A stretch of DNA of 49,501 nt from Chloroflexota bacterium (GCA_029559155.1 JAKQCM010000031.1:1-49501); one strand, 5' to 3'. Shown: positions 1-8,088, counted from the stretch's first letter. The notes: a model not told the origin generated them from the letters alone. Numbers and translations: made by a program.

Positions 1-2
1 AC

Positions 3-644
3 TTGTATAACATTTTAGCGGCAACGGCCGTGGCCCGCGTGCTGCAAGCCCCGCCGGAAGCCATTCAAGAAGGACTGAAGAAGGTGTTTGGCGTCAGCGG
101 GCGGATGGAGCGTATCACCGGCGGGCAGCCCTTCCTGACCATCGTCGATTTTGCCCACACGCCCAATTCCCTTGCCCGCTCCATTGCCGCCGCGCGGCAA
201 ATGGTGGCCGACCACGACGGCCGTGTCATTACCGTGTTTGGCAGCGCAGGCAAGCGCGACGTGGAAAAGCGGCGCATGATGGCCGAAGTGTCGGCCCGCC
301 TGGCCGATGTGACCATTCTCACGGCCGAAGATCCGCGCACGGAGTCGCTGGACGATATTTTGGAGATGATGGCTTTTGGCTGCCGTAGCCAGGGCGGCGT
401 GGAAGGCGACACGTTCTGGCGGATGCCGGATCGCGGCGCGGCCATCTATTTTGCCCTGACCCTGGCCCAGAAGCAGGACGTGGTGCTCATCTGCGGCAAA
501 GGCCACGAGCAAACCATGTGTTTCGGCGTCACTGAATATCCCTGGGATGATCGGAAGGCAGCCCTGGCCGCCATCAACGCCTTTTTAGCCAACGAACCAA
601 TGCCCAACCTGGGCTTGCCGACGTTTAAGGAGATTGGAGATTAG
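3..644 (+). CDS. murE: Mur ligase MurE, 3' part only
   Basis: This is the C-terminal part of UDP-N-acetylmuramoyl-dipeptide:amino acid ligase, which adds the third stem-peptide residue in cytoplasmic peptidoglycan precursor synthesis. The 5' part lies left of the window. Fragment residues 49-57 (DFAHTPNSL), 79-90 (FGSAGKRDVEKR) and 165-170 (GKGHEQ) match the central and C-terminal Mur-ligase domains. The amino-acid selectivity motif reads EDPRTE (109-114). It keeps the Pro-Arg of the meso-diaminopimelate-type DNPR motif but has Glu-Asp in front, so the amino acid added (meso-DAP, Orn or other) cannot be fixed here. The last codons (KEIGD plus stop) are read from an intergenic GGAGATT repeat, so the native C-terminus may have been rewritten by the repeat. 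No downstream partner is co-oriented closely enough to prove an operon. Confidence 0.9.
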   Translation: MYNILAATAVARVLQAPPEAIQEGLKKVFGVSGRMERITGGQPFLTIVDFAHTPNSLARSIAAARQMVADHDGRVITVFGSAGKRDVEKRRMMAEVSARLADVTILTAEDPRTESLDDILEMMAFGCRSQGGVEGDTFWRMPDRGAAIYFALTLAQKQDVVLICGKGHEQTMCFGVTEYPWDDRKAALAAINAFLANEPMPNLGLPTFKEIGD

Positions 645-704
645 AGATTGGAGACTAGAGATGGAGCTTCCAACAATCTCCAATCTCCAATCTCCAGTCT
701 CTAG
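629..704. repeat. GGAGATT heptamer array with inverted arms
   Basis: The left arm (629-667) consists of GGAGATT, AGAGATT and GGAGACT units. The right arm (674-704) is the complementary AATCTCC/AGTCTCT series. Together they can fold into a long imperfect hairpin directly at the end of murE. The murE stop codon (642-644) lies inside the left arm. The hairpin could act as a 3'-end stabiliser or terminator, but no U-tract follows it. Confidence 0.85.
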
Positions 705-743
705 TCGCCCCAGTTAACAATTGACCATTCTTTGGAGGTAATC

Positions 744-1319
744 ATGCTCTCAGAAACCATCAGCCGAATTCAACGCAACCACGGATTGGAACACGCAACA
801 ATTCACGTACTGAGCGAGAAACACAAAAATTTCAGCGCGCAGGGAAACTCGGACCACCTGGGATTCCACCTGAACATTTATGGCGACGTGGCGGAAGCGG
901 ATGTTTTCGCCGCCGTGGAAGAGGCGTACCGGCGCATGAAAGGCGGCGAGGCCAGCCTGGCGGTCCATCCCAACTGCGGCACGGTGCTGTTAACCACAGC
1001 GACAATGGCCACTCTGGCCGCGCAAACGACGTTGGCTCTGGAACAAAGACGACAGCGACGGCCGTCGCTCGATCTATCTATGATTGCCAACAGTTTGCCG
1101 ACGGCCGTGCTGGCGGTGGTGGTGGCGCTGATTGTGTCACGGCCGTTGGGCATCTACCTCCAGGCCCGCTACACCACCGATGGCGATCTGCGCGATTTGC
1201 AGCTCGTCAGCATCGAGAAAATCCAGCCCTCACCCGTAACCCGGATCTTCCAACTCTTGCTCACCGGCGGCAGCAAAGACCGCCAGCCCACTGCCTACCG
1301 TATTCGCACCAGGGGATGA
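744..1319 (+). CDS. DUF6391-like membrane-anchored protein
   Basis: The product has 191 residues and no known function. I chose the ATG at 744 because GGAGGT (735-740) lies just upstream; the in-frame TTG at 732 precedes that ribosome binding site. The N-terminus (RNHGLEHATIHVL) and the following HPNCGTV stretch resemble the DUF6391 family known from cyanobacteria and Chloroflexota, recalled by pattern and not searched. A hydrophobic helix near residues 110-135 (NSLPTAVLAVVVALIVSRPLG) is probably a membrane segment, leaving a small N-terminal cytoplasmic domain with His and Cys residues. It stands alone between murE and holA. Two ACGGCCGT octamers lie in the region encoding the hydrophobic part. 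Confidence 0.75.
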   Translation: MLSETISRIQRNHGLEHATIHVLSEKHKNFSAQGNSDHLGFHLNIYGDVAEADVFAAVEEAYRRMKGGEASLAVHPNCGTVLLTTATMATLAAQTTLALEQRRQRRPSLDLSMIANSLPTAVLAVVVALIVSRPLGIYLQARYTTDGDLRDLQLVSIEKIQPSPVTRIFQLLLTGGSKDRQPTAYRIRTRG

Positions 1320-1351
1320 TAAAACTCTATGCGGTTTGGTCTATTTTCGTG

Positions 1352-1442
1352 TTCATGCAGACCCTAAAGGTTTGCTCTTAAGAAGCCAGATTACCCGCGC
1401 CTTCAACTCTTAGTGTCTCTCCAGCGAGACCTGAACTGGTAC
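1352..1442. repeat. Degenerate CCCCAAGGG-type palindromic element
   Basis: GACCCTAAAGGTTTGCTC near 1361 and CGAGACCTGAACTGGTAC near 1424-1442 resemble the two ends of the better conserved elements at 11370-11458 and 47110-47203 (GACCCCAAGGGTTTGCTC and GAAACCTGAACAGTTAC). The match is imperfect, so this is probably an old copy. It reaches almost to the holA start. Confidence 0.45.
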
Positions 1443-1451
1443 TATTTTTCT

Positions 1452-2405
1452 ATGTTCTACATTTTTCACGGCAAAGACACCCATGCACAAAAAGAAGCGC
1501 TGGCCGATTTGATCAGCAAGGCGGGTGATCCGGCTATGCTGGATTTAAACACAACACGCCTGGAGGGTCTGGTTTCGCTTAACAATTTGCGGCAGGCGTG
1601 CAGTGCCATGCCCTTCCTGGCCGACGTGCGGCTGATCATTGTCTCCGGGCTGTTTGCCGCCAAACCGGACAAAGCATATTTGAAGGAACTGGCCGACTAC
1701 CTGCCGCAAATGCCGGCGACAACCCGGCTGGTTTTTCTGGAATCCGACGAGCTTTCCGGCAGCCATCCCATCTTGAAGCTGGCCGAAGCGGAAAAAACGG
1801 GGTTCGTCAAGCTGTTTAAGCCGCTGGAAGGTCCGCAGTTAGACCGTTGGATCCGGCAGCAGGTGGAGGCGAGAAACGGCCGTATCGCCCCCCACGCCAT
1901 CCACTTGCTTTCAATCAACATCGGCAGCAATATGGAAATTCTGGAAAACGAGATCGAAAAACTGACGCTCTACAAAGGCGAGGCCGAAATCACCGGCGAC
2001 GACGTGACTTTACTGTCGCCGTATCTGGCCGAGGCCAGCATTTTCGATCTGGTGGATGCGCTGGGAAATCGCAACAGCAAAAAAGCGTCGCTGCTGCTGC
2101 AGCAAAAATTCCAGGAAGGCGCCGATCCCTTTTACCTCTTCTCGATGTTTGTGCGCCAGTTCCGGCTGCTCATTCAGGTGAAAGAAATGGTTGATGCGGG
2201 CAGCCGCGCCCAGGCCATCAGCCAGCGTTTGAAGATGCACAGTTTTGTGGCCGGCAAGCTTTACCAGCAAAGCGCCCAGTTCAGCCTGCCCCAGCTGGAG
2301 CAAATCTACCGCCACCTGCTGGACGTGGACGTGGCCGTCAAAACCGGCCGCAACGACATGGTGACGGCGCTGAATCTACTCGTCGCGGCGCTGACTGCGC
2401 CGTAG
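1452..2405 (+). CDS. holA: DNA polymerase III delta subunit
   Basis: HolA opens the beta sliding clamp as part of the clamp loader. The 317-residue product begins MFYIFHGKD, the usual start of the AAA+-like domain, and contains the family's mid-region NIGSNMEILENEIEKLTLY and a helical C-terminal collar domain (DPFYLFSMFVRQFRLLIQ onward). The length is normal for HolA. An upstream GTG (1413) would add 13 residues encoded by the intergenic repeat, so ATG 1452 is preferred. There is no Shine-Dalgarno sequence. TACTAT (1440-1445) ends 6 nt before the ATG, compatible with a leaderless message. The gene converges with the downstream PLP-enzyme gene across a GGAGATT array. The clamp-loader partner polymerase gene dnaE lies at 43-47 kb. 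Confidence 0.9.
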   Translation: MFYIFHGKDTHAQKEALADLISKAGDPAMLDLNTTRLEGLVSLNNLRQACSAMPFLADVRLIIVSGLFAAKPDKAYLKELADYLPQMPATTRLVFLESDELSGSHPILKLAEAEKTGFVKLFKPLEGPQLDRWIRQQVEARNGRIAPHAIHLLSINIGSNMEILENEIEKLTLYKGEAEITGDDVTLLSPYLAEASIFDLVDALGNRNSKKASLLLQQKFQEGADPFYLFSMFVRQFRLLIQVKEMVDAGSRAQAISQRLKMHSFVAGKLYQQSAQFSLPQLEQIYRHLLDVDVAVKTGRNDMVTALNLLVAALTAP

Positions 2406-2419
2406 GAAAGAAGGAAGAA

Positions 2420-2504
2420 GAGACTGGAGATTGGAGACTAGAGACTTTCCAATCTCCAATCTCCAATCTCCAATCTCCAGTCTTTAGTCTCCCGTCTCCA
2501 GTCC
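2420..2504. repeat. GGAGATT array between convergent genes
   Basis: A forward arm at about 2420-2446 and a longer reverse arm of AATCTCC/AGTCTCC units at 2449-2504 form a potential hairpin between two convergent genes. The reverse arm runs into the 3' end of the minus-strand gene and encodes its last six residues (GLETGD) and stop codon. Confidence 0.85.
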
Positions 2505-3521
2505 CGAAAACGCCCACAGCCCCGGAAAGCCCCCGGTATGCAAAAATATCACCGTGTCGTCGGGGGTGAAACGGCCGTTTCCCACCCCATCCATCAGCCC
2601 TGCCATCGCCTTGCCCGTGTACACCGGGTCCAGCAAAATGCCTTCGGTGCGCGCCAGCAGGCGCACGGCCGTGCGCGAAGCATCGGTCAGCACGGCGTAA
2701 CCCGGTCCCACGTAAGTTCCTTCGATGAGAGGGATGTCAGCCGGGCGGAAGGTGTGGACCTCGCCTAAGGCCGCGCACAACTCACCCGCCAGGCGGGCCA
2801 GGCTGGCCGGAAACGCCTTCCACAATTTGCCCACGTCAATGCCCAACACACGAATCGGCGAGCCGAGCAGCGTGAAACCGGCCAGCAGCCCGGCCAGCGT
2901 ACCGCCGGTCCCGGCCGCCGTGATCACCGTCACCCGCGCCAAATCCAGCCCCAAGGCCACCGCCTGCTCGTGGATTTCCCGCGCCGCGTCGACGTAGCCC
3001 AGGCAGCCGGTGACGGTGTGGCCACCCACCGGCATAAAATACGCGCCCGGCCCCACCAGCGCCGCCGAGACCCAACGCACCAGCCGGTTGGTCGTTTCCA
3101 GGGTCATGGAGGCGTCGCCGCCGCTGCCAAATGGGATGAAGTGCAGCTTCGCGCCGAGGAGCGCATCGAGGAAGAGATTGCCCTGGAGGGTGGACGGCCG
3201 TTTCTCAAAAAAGAACAGGTGGGCTTCCAAACCCAGGCGGGCGCAGGCGGCGGCCGTCATGCGGGCATGGTTGGACTGGAGGCCGCCGTAGGTAATGACT
3301 TTGCGCCGGCCCTGGTTCAGCGCCTCGGCCAGCAGGAAGGCCAGTTTGCGCGCTTTGTTGCCGCCGAAGGCCGGCCCGATATTGTCGTCGCGTTTGATGA
3401 GGAGGGATGGGCCGCCCAAAACGGCCGTCAGCCGGGGCAATGGTTCCAGGGGCGTGGGCAACTGCGCCAGCGGCAGGCGGGGGAATTGGGTCAGGCGGTC
3501 TTGCAGTTGGGCCGGAAGCAT
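2484..3521 (-). CDS. D-cysteine desulfhydrase / ACC deaminase family PLP enzyme
   Basis: This is a fold-type II PLP enzyme of 345 residues. The family breaks down D-cysteine to pyruvate, H2S and ammonia, or deaminates 1-aminocyclopropane-1-carboxylate. The PLP lysine is in GGNKARKL (Lys56), and QSNHAR (82-87) is the typical substrate and cofactor loop. A glycine-rich AAGTGGTLAGL stretch binds the PLP phosphate. The substrate cannot be settled from motifs alone, though D-cysteine desulfhydrase-like is the commoner bacterial role. The ATG at 3521 is preferred to a TTG two codons upstream. No Shine-Dalgarno sequence is visible, and a promoter-like sequence ends 5 nt before the ATG. The tail GLETGD comes from a GGAGATT array. 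Confidence 0.85.
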   Translation of the reverse strand: MLPAQLQDRLTQFPRLPLAQLPTPLEPLPRLTAVLGGPSLLIKRDDNIGPAFGGNKARKLAFLLAEALNQGRRKVITYGGLQSNHARMTAAACARLGLEAHLFFFEKRPSTLQGNLFLDALLGAKLHFIPFGSGGDASMTLETTNRLVRWVSAALVGPGAYFMPVGGHTVTGCLGYVDAAREIHEQAVALGLDLARVTVITAAGTGGTLAGLLAGFTLLGSPIRVLGIDVGKLWKAFPASLARLAGELCAALGEVHTFRPADIPLIEGTYVGPGYAVLTDASRTAVRLLARTEGILLDPVYTGKAMAGLMDGVGNGRFTPDDTVIFLHTGGFPGLWAFSGLETGD

Positions 3522-3524
3522 GGG

Positions 3525-3555
3525 CAATTGTCAACGGTGATTCATCAATTGTCAA
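3525..3555 (-). promoter_or_regulatory. Leaderless promoter with direct-repeat operator
   Basis: Reading the minus strand, TTGACA (3555-3550), a 17-bp spacer and GACAAT (3532-3527) end 5 nt before the PLP-enzyme ATG. The decamer CAATTGTCAA (plus strand) occurs at 3525-3534 and again at 3546-3555, exactly 21 bp apart. It overlaps both promoter boxes, an arrangement that could bind a repressor on one DNA face. Confidence 0.5.
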
Positions 3556-3680
3556 TTTTGCAAGGGGGGAATTTGGCCCGTTTAAAAAGCGGGGGCAGGA
3601 CACCGCCCGATGTCCTGCCCTACAAAAGGACTTAACCACTATCTGATGAGCGAGATCAGATGGGTATCAGGGAAAGGCTC

Positions 3681-4229
3681 CTACCGCACCCAAAGGCGTC
3701 GGGTTGGCGTGTAGATGGAATCCAAAAGCAAGCTGTAACCCCGCCGCTGGGCAATATCATCGGCTGTTACCAACATGACGTTGGTGAGCGAATGCAACGT
3801 GGCAAACAGGGGTGATGGCAGATCTTTCACAGCCTGGGTTAGATACCCATCCAGAGCCATGAGGTACGATCGCAGCGCCGCCGAATTAGTTTCCACCACG
3901 ACAAGCAAATTCACGGTGGGGTCCAGCGGCACGGCCGTTTCCGTTTGCGCGTCCGGATTCAGATTCGGATCGAAATAATGCACGGCCTGGACATGTTCAT
4001 CCACACCGCCGATCGCCTTGGCCAGACCAACAGCCAGGTGGAATTTAAAGTATTCCACAAAATCAGGCCGCGCCATCAGCAGCGGCAAGTCGTAGGCGCG
4101 ATAAGGCAGGGTCATCTTATGGCGCGCCTGATCCAGAGCGGCGTCGCACAGTTGTTCGGCGGTGATTGGCAGATTGGCAAATTGGGTATCGGGTAAAACG
4201 TTTTCTTCGACCAGTGCGGTTCGGGTCAT
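3681..4229 (-). CDS. Unrecognised 182-residue soluble protein
   Basis: I do not recognise a family. The start at 4229 is supported by AAGGAGAG upstream on the minus strand. The protein has no signal peptide or membrane helix. It looks like an alpha/beta domain, with helices around residues 25-75 and a hydrophobic strand (VNLLVVVETN, about 106-115) followed by a helix. An ACGGCCGT octamer encodes the TETAV insertion before that strand. It lies 138 bp downstream of the response regulator gene on the same strand and could be read with it. Its role is unknown. Confidence 0.7.
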   Translation of the reverse strand: MTRTALVEENVLPDTQFANLPITAEQLCDAALDQARHKMTLPYRAYDLPLLMARPDFVEYFKFHLAVGLAKAIGGVDEHVQAVHYFDPNLNPDAQTETAVPLDPTVNLLVVVETNSAALRSYLMALDGYLTQAVKDLPSPLFATLHSLTNVMLVTADDIAQRRGYSLLLDSIYTPTRRLWVR

Positions 4230-4367
4230 GGGTAATGCTCTCCTTGAGAATATGGGAAATAGTGGGCTTGGGTCATAGGCAGCACTGTAGCATAACGGCC
4301 GTCAAAAACGCATAGAAAAACGGCCGTGGCCCATGAAAATTCTATGAAAATTGGCAGGTTTGGGGGA

Positions 4368-5069
4368 TTAGCCGGAGCAGTCCAGCATGTAACCCACCCC
4401 CGGCACGGTGACGATCAGCGCCGGGTTGGCCGGGTCTGGCTCCAGCTTGCGGCGCAGATAGCGGATGTAAGCGCGCAGGTAATCGAGGTCGTCGCGGTAT
4501 TCTGGCCCCCACACGGCCGTTAACAACTGTTCGTGCAGCAGCACCTGATTCTGATGCCTGGCCAATTCGTGCAGGAGGTTGTACTCCGTGCGCGTCAGAT
4601 GCACGTTCTCGCCGGCCACGGCCACGCGCCGCCGCGCCAGGTCGATACGCAGCGGCCCGCAGACGATTTCCGCATCGGACGTCTCCCCCTCGGCGCGATT
4701 GGCCCGCTTCAGCACGGCCCGCACCCGCGCCAGCAGCTCCCTGGCGCTGAACGGCTTGGTCACGTAATCGTCGGCCCCGGCGTCAAAGCCGCGCAGGATG
4801 TCAGACTCCTGCACCTTGGCCGTGAGCAGGATGATGGGCACGTCGGAAAACTCGCGCACGCGGCGAGCCACGCCAAAGCCGTCCAGATCGCTGGTAAGCA
4901 CTATGTCCAGGAGCAGAAGGTCGGGTTGGGATACGGCCGTTAACCGCACCGCCTCCTCCCCGTCCCCCGTCGTCAGCACCTCAAACCCGGTCGCCGTCAT
5001 CACCTCGCGCACCAGGCGCACAATCTTCGGCTCATCTTCCACAATCAAAATCGTTTGTTTCTCGGTCAT
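4368..5069 (-). CDS. OmpR/PhoB-type response regulator
   Basis: This is a DNA-binding response regulator of 233 residues. Its receiver has all key residues: acidic pair Glu11-Asp12, phospho-acceptor Asp55 (LLLLDIV), Thr83 and Lys105 (TKPF). A winged-helix output domain follows at about 135-230, ending TVPGVGYMLD. The ATG at 5069 begins MTEKQTILIVEDEP; a TTG 27 nt upstream is less likely. The histidine kinase gene is upstream on the same strand, so the two probably form a pair. However, a 400-bp repeat block separates them, which is unusual for such a pair and may uncouple their expression. Confidence 0.92.
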   Translation of the reverse strand: MTEKQTILIVEDEPKIVRLVREVMTATGFEVLTTGDGEEAVRLTAVSQPDLLLLDIVLTSDLDGFGVARRVREFSDVPIILLTAKVQESDILRGFDAGADDYVTKPFSARELLARVRAVLKRANRAEGETSDAEIVCGPLRIDLARRRVAVAGENVHLTRTEYNLLHELARHQNQVLLHEQLLTAVWGPEYRDDLDYLRAYIRYLRRKLEPDPANPALIVTVPGVGYMLDCSG

Positions 5070-5111
5070 GGCTTTACCCTGCTGCGTCGTCGGCAAAAAT
5101 TATTCGGGGCG

Positions 5112-5207
5112 GGAGATTGGAGATTGGAGATTAGAGATTGGAGATTGGAGATTGGAGATTGGAGATTGGAGACTGGCTGTCTCTAATACCTGGTAGTCTC
5201 TAGTCTC
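5112..5207. repeat. GGAGATT array, left part
   Basis: About nine GGAGATT or AGAGATT units run from 5112 to about 5174, then a shorter stretch of TCTCTA/TAGTCTC sequence. With the opposite-sense array at 5401-5462 it brackets a MITE-like element. The 402-bp gap between the response regulator and kinase genes holds only these three repeat blocks, with no gene. Confidence 0.85.
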
Positions 5208-5397
5208 GGTAGTTTAAAAAACTGCCACAAATTACACCAATGGGGAGTTTTCTGTCATGCTGAGAGCCTGTGCTGAGGTCGCCGAAGCATCCTCCGAAGC
5301 ATCCCGTTCACCGAATTATCCAGTTTGTCGGGATTCCCCCATTCGGCTGCGCTCAGGGCCGAAGACTCCTCAGAATGACGTAATTTTTTTAACTACT
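5208..5397. mobile_element. MITE-like element, copy 1
   Basis: The outer ends GGTAGTTTAAAAAA and TTTTTTTAACTACT are inverted repeats, and the inner pair GTCATGCTGAG / CTCAGAATGAC is a second inverted repeat. The interior (AGCCTGTGCTGAG, then GCCGAAGCATCC) matches copies at 25369-25547 and 27630-27808, but the outer arms differ in sequence. There is no coding capacity, so any movement would need a transposase from elsewhere. Confidence 0.75.
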
Positions 5398-5400
5398 GAA

Positions 5401-5462
5401 TCTCTAATCTCCAGTCTCTAATCTCCAGTCTCTAATCTCCAGTCTCCAGTCTCCAGTCTCCA
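5401..5462. repeat. GGAGATT array, right part (opposite sense)
   Basis: Repeats of TCTCTAATCTCCAG followed by AGTCTCC units. This is the reverse complement of the array at 5112-5207, so the two arms would pair with the MITE-like element in the loop. Confidence 0.85.
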
Positions 5463-5471
5463 TCCCCGCCC

Positions 5472-6764
5472 TCAAAAATCATGTAACGGGATAGAAAAAT
5501 TGAGCGTCGTGCCCTCGCCGACCGTGCTGTCGGCCCAGATACGGCCGCCGTGGGCCTCCACGATGGCCCGCGACACCGGCAGGCCCAGCCCGGTGCCGGG
5601 CACGTGGTAGCCGGTCGGCGCTTTGACCCGGAAATATTTATCGAACAATGGAATCAGGTCCTCCGGCGAGATGCCCACGCCCTGATCGGCCACGCTCACC
5701 ACCACGTCCTCAGCGCGGACCCGGCCGCTGATAACCACCAACCCGCCATCGGGCGAATATTTGATGGCGTTGTCTAAGATATTGCGAATGACCTGCTTCA
5801 TGCGCTGCGGGTCCGCATCAACGATGGGGAACTGGGCCGGAAAATCAATCACAAAGCGGTGTTTGCGCGTCTGCCGCTGCATCTCCTCCATGATTTCCTG
5901 GGCCATACGCGGCAGCCGCACCGGCTGCGGTTCAATCTCCAACTGCCCCACGTCGATGAGCGACGAATCGAGAATCTGGGTGATCATGCCTTCCAGGTTG
6001 TCGCATTCGGCCTCGATGAGCTGCAAAAATTCACGGCTCTTGTCCGGCGACCAGGTGACTTCCTCCAAAAGCAGCGCCGTGGCGTAGCCTTTGATGGCCG
6101 CCAGCGGCGTGCGCATCTCGTGGGACAGGGTGGCTAGAATCTCGGTGCGCAGGCGGTTGGCTTCGTGGGCTTCGCGGCTGGCGGCGGCGGCCGCATCCAG
6201 GCGCATGCGGTCAATCTCCAGCCCTATCAGGTCGGCCAGGGCCTGCACGAAGGGCACGTCGCCGGGCGCGAAGGTAAGCGGACCACGCAGGGTTTCCAGC
6301 ACCAACACGCCATATTTCTCCTGGCCGGCGGTGATGGGCGCGGCGATGAGGCTGCGCGGCAGGGTATCACGGCCGTAAGCGCGGACCATCGCCTGTAAGT
6401 TGTCCGGGCGCAGACTGCTTTTTTCGGCGGCCACGGCCGTTTCCGTTTCCAGCAGCCGCGCCTTATTTTCCGTAAACACCCGGCCGGTCACCGATTCCCC
6501 CGGCTCCAGGCGCATCGCCAGCACCGCCGCCCGGTCGGCCAGCGCCGGCCCCCACACCGCCTGCGGCTGAAAAACCTGCGCCTGCGGGTCCCACAACAAA
6601 ATCACGCCAAACTCCGCCGGTTCCAGCAAATCGGTAATCTTCTCAATCACCGATTGCAAGAGCTGGGGCAGGTCTAGCTGGGCGGTGAGCACCTCGGCCA
6701 CCTCGATGATGGCCCGCAGTTTGTTGTTTAACAGGTCGTTGCTTGGGGTTGGATTAGGCATCAT
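5472..6764 (-). CDS. GAF-domain sensor histidine kinase
   Basis: This is a cytoplasmic-type histidine kinase of 430 residues with no membrane helix. A GAF-like sensor domain spans about 20-185. The HisKA motif SHEMRTPL has the phospho-acceptor His215. The HATPase domain follows with an N box (NILDNAIKYSPDG, about 328-340), G1 (DQGVGI, from 360) and G2 (GTGLGL, 390-395). The ATGATG start at 6764 overlaps the last codons of the GMC oxidoreductase gene, so translation is probably coupled and the two proteins may share a condition. The likely partner is the OmpR-type regulator downstream. The ligand is unknown. Confidence 0.9.
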   Translation of the reverse strand: MMPNPTPSNDLLNNKLRAIIEVAEVLTAQLDLPQLLQSVIEKITDLLEPAEFGVILLWDPQAQVFQPQAVWGPALADRAAVLAMRLEPGESVTGRVFTENKARLLETETAVAAEKSSLRPDNLQAMVRAYGRDTLPRSLIAAPITAGQEKYGVLVLETLRGPLTFAPGDVPFVQALADLIGLEIDRMRLDAAAAASREAHEANRLRTEILATLSHEMRTPLAAIKGYATALLLEEVTWSPDKSREFLQLIEAECDNLEGMITQILDSSLIDVGQLEIEPQPVRLPRMAQEIMEEMQRQTRKHRFVIDFPAQFPIVDADPQRMKQVIRNILDNAIKYSPDGGLVVISGRVRAEDVVVSVADQGVGISPEDLIPLFDKYFRVKAPTGYHVPGTGLGLPVSRAIVEAHGGRIWADSTVGEGTTLNFSIPLHDF

Positions 6765-8076
6765 AGGCGTTCTGGATGTGGGCCGCCAGCCGTTTGGCCA
6801 GGGCGATGATGGTGAGCACGGTCGGCCGGGCCAGCGCTTCCGGGAAGACGCTGGCGTCGCAGACATAGAGATTGTCGATTTCGGTTTGCAGGTTGGTGTC
6901 CAGCATGGTTCCCAGGCGCACGGTGCCGCTGGGATGGGTGCCGCGAATGGGCGTGGTAAAAATGGTGTCCGGGTCGCAGCCGGCCTGGCGCAAAATCCGC
7001 CCGGCGACGGCTTCGGCGCGGGCCATGCGCTGCCGATCGTGGGCGGTGAGACCTTTGTGGATACGGCCGTCTACGCCCACCCCGCCGCTGATCTCATCCT
7101 TCAACTTGATCATCACGCCGTAGGTGCGCCCCCAGCGCTGCCAGGTCAGCGGGTAGGCCGGGCCTTTCAGGGCCATGATGAGGGGGTAGAGCAGCCAGGG
7201 GTCGATGAGCGTGGAAAAGAGCACGCCCAGCTCGTCGTCGGCGTAACTCCAGGTCATGGGCGGTTCCACGCCGTTGCCCTTTTCCGGCGCATGGCCGTAG
7301 ACCATGACGGTGGTGTCCATGGTCATGCCCTGCCCGGCGGCGGGCAGGCCGCTGCGCTGCAAAATGCGCGGCGTGCCAATGCCCCCGGCGGCCAGGATGA
7401 CGAGAGGGGCGTGGATGGTGAACGGCCGTCCCCCCGCCTTGCCCTTTATGCCTGTCACCACGCCATCTTCATGCAGCACCCGCTCCACCCGCGCCCCGGT
7501 CCACAAATCCAACCCGTCGGCCACCGCCTGGTCCACAAATTCGGCGGCGTTCCACTTCGCGCCGCAGCGGCAGCCCAACATGCAGGTGGCTGCGCAGTGG
7601 AACTGCGGCGCGCGCGCCGGAGACATGAACTTATCTTGCGGTTCCCAATCCAGGCCCAATTCGGCCGCGGCGGCGGCGATGCGGGTGGAGGCCGGGCCGC
7701 GCAGGTCGGCGGGCAGCGGGGCGATGTGCAGTTCGTCGCTGGTTTCGTCGGCGTAGGGGTCCAGGTTGATGCCGTATTTGGCCTGCCAGAAGGGCAACGG
7801 CCGTGCCGCGCAGCCGCAGTACATACTCGTTGCCCCGCCCAGCATGAGCGGGCGGATGATGTTCAGCCCTTCGGCGGTGAAGAGCAGCGACCGGCGGTCG
7901 CTGTAGAGCATCGCGCCGGGATAGGTGCCGTACAGGGCGCTGCCGCGCCAATCACGCCCGCGCTCCAGCAGGGTGACGCCTAATCCGGCGCTGGCCCGCG
8001 CCAACTCCCGCGCCACGGTAGCCCCGCCCGGCCCCGAGCCAACAATCACCACGTCGGTTTGTTTGCTGTGCGTCAT
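6754..8076 (-). CDS. GMC-family flavin oxidoreductase
   Basis: This is an FAD-dependent alcohol or sugar oxidase/dehydrogenase of the glucose-methanol-choline family, 440 residues. The dinucleotide-binding motif is near the N-terminus (VVIVGSGPGGATVARELA, 9-26). The C-terminal THPSGTVRLG carries the catalytic-type histidine (His381). A Cys-rich stretch near 170-190 (HCAATCMLGCRCGAKW) resembles the Cys motif of longer bacterial GMC enzymes. There is no signal peptide, so it is probably cytoplasmic. The substrate cannot be read from the sequence. The gene is the first of a unit with the overlapping kinase gene. A TAAAAT box ends 6 nt before the ATG and there is no Shine-Dalgarno sequence. Confidence 0.88.
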   Translation of the reverse strand: MTHSKQTDVVIVGSGPGGATVARELARASAGLGVTLLERGRDWRGSALYGTYPGAMLYSDRRSLLFTAEGLNIIRPLMLGGATSMYCGCAARPLPFWQAKYGINLDPYADETSDELHIAPLPADLRGPASTRIAAAAAELGLDWEPQDKFMSPARAPQFHCAATCMLGCRCGAKWNAAEFVDQAVADGLDLWTGARVERVLHEDGVVTGIKGKAGGRPFTIHAPLVILAAGGIGTPRILQRSGLPAAGQGMTMDTTVMVYGHAPEKGNGVEPPMTWSYADDELGVLFSTLIDPWLLYPLIMALKGPAYPLTWQRWGRTYGVMIKLKDEISGGVGVDGRIHKGLTAHDRQRMARAEAVAGRILRQAGCDPDTIFTTPIRGTHPSGTVRLGTMLDTNLQTEIDNLYVCDASVFPEALARPTVLTIIALAKRLAAHIQNAYDA

Positions 8077-8082
8077 GGGCTT

Positions 8083-8088
8083 ATTTTA
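8083..8088 (-). promoter_or_regulatory. -10 box of the GMC gene, leaderless
   Basis: TAAAAT on the minus strand lies 6 nt before the ATG at 8076. No good -35 box is seen 17 bp upstream. The position would put the transcript start at or next to the start codon. Confidence 0.45.

Noticed and set aside
6685-7983. 432-codon frame antisense to the GMC gene
   Set aside because: Gly, His and Gln-rich composition typical of an antisense frame; the GMC protein on the minus strand is clear.
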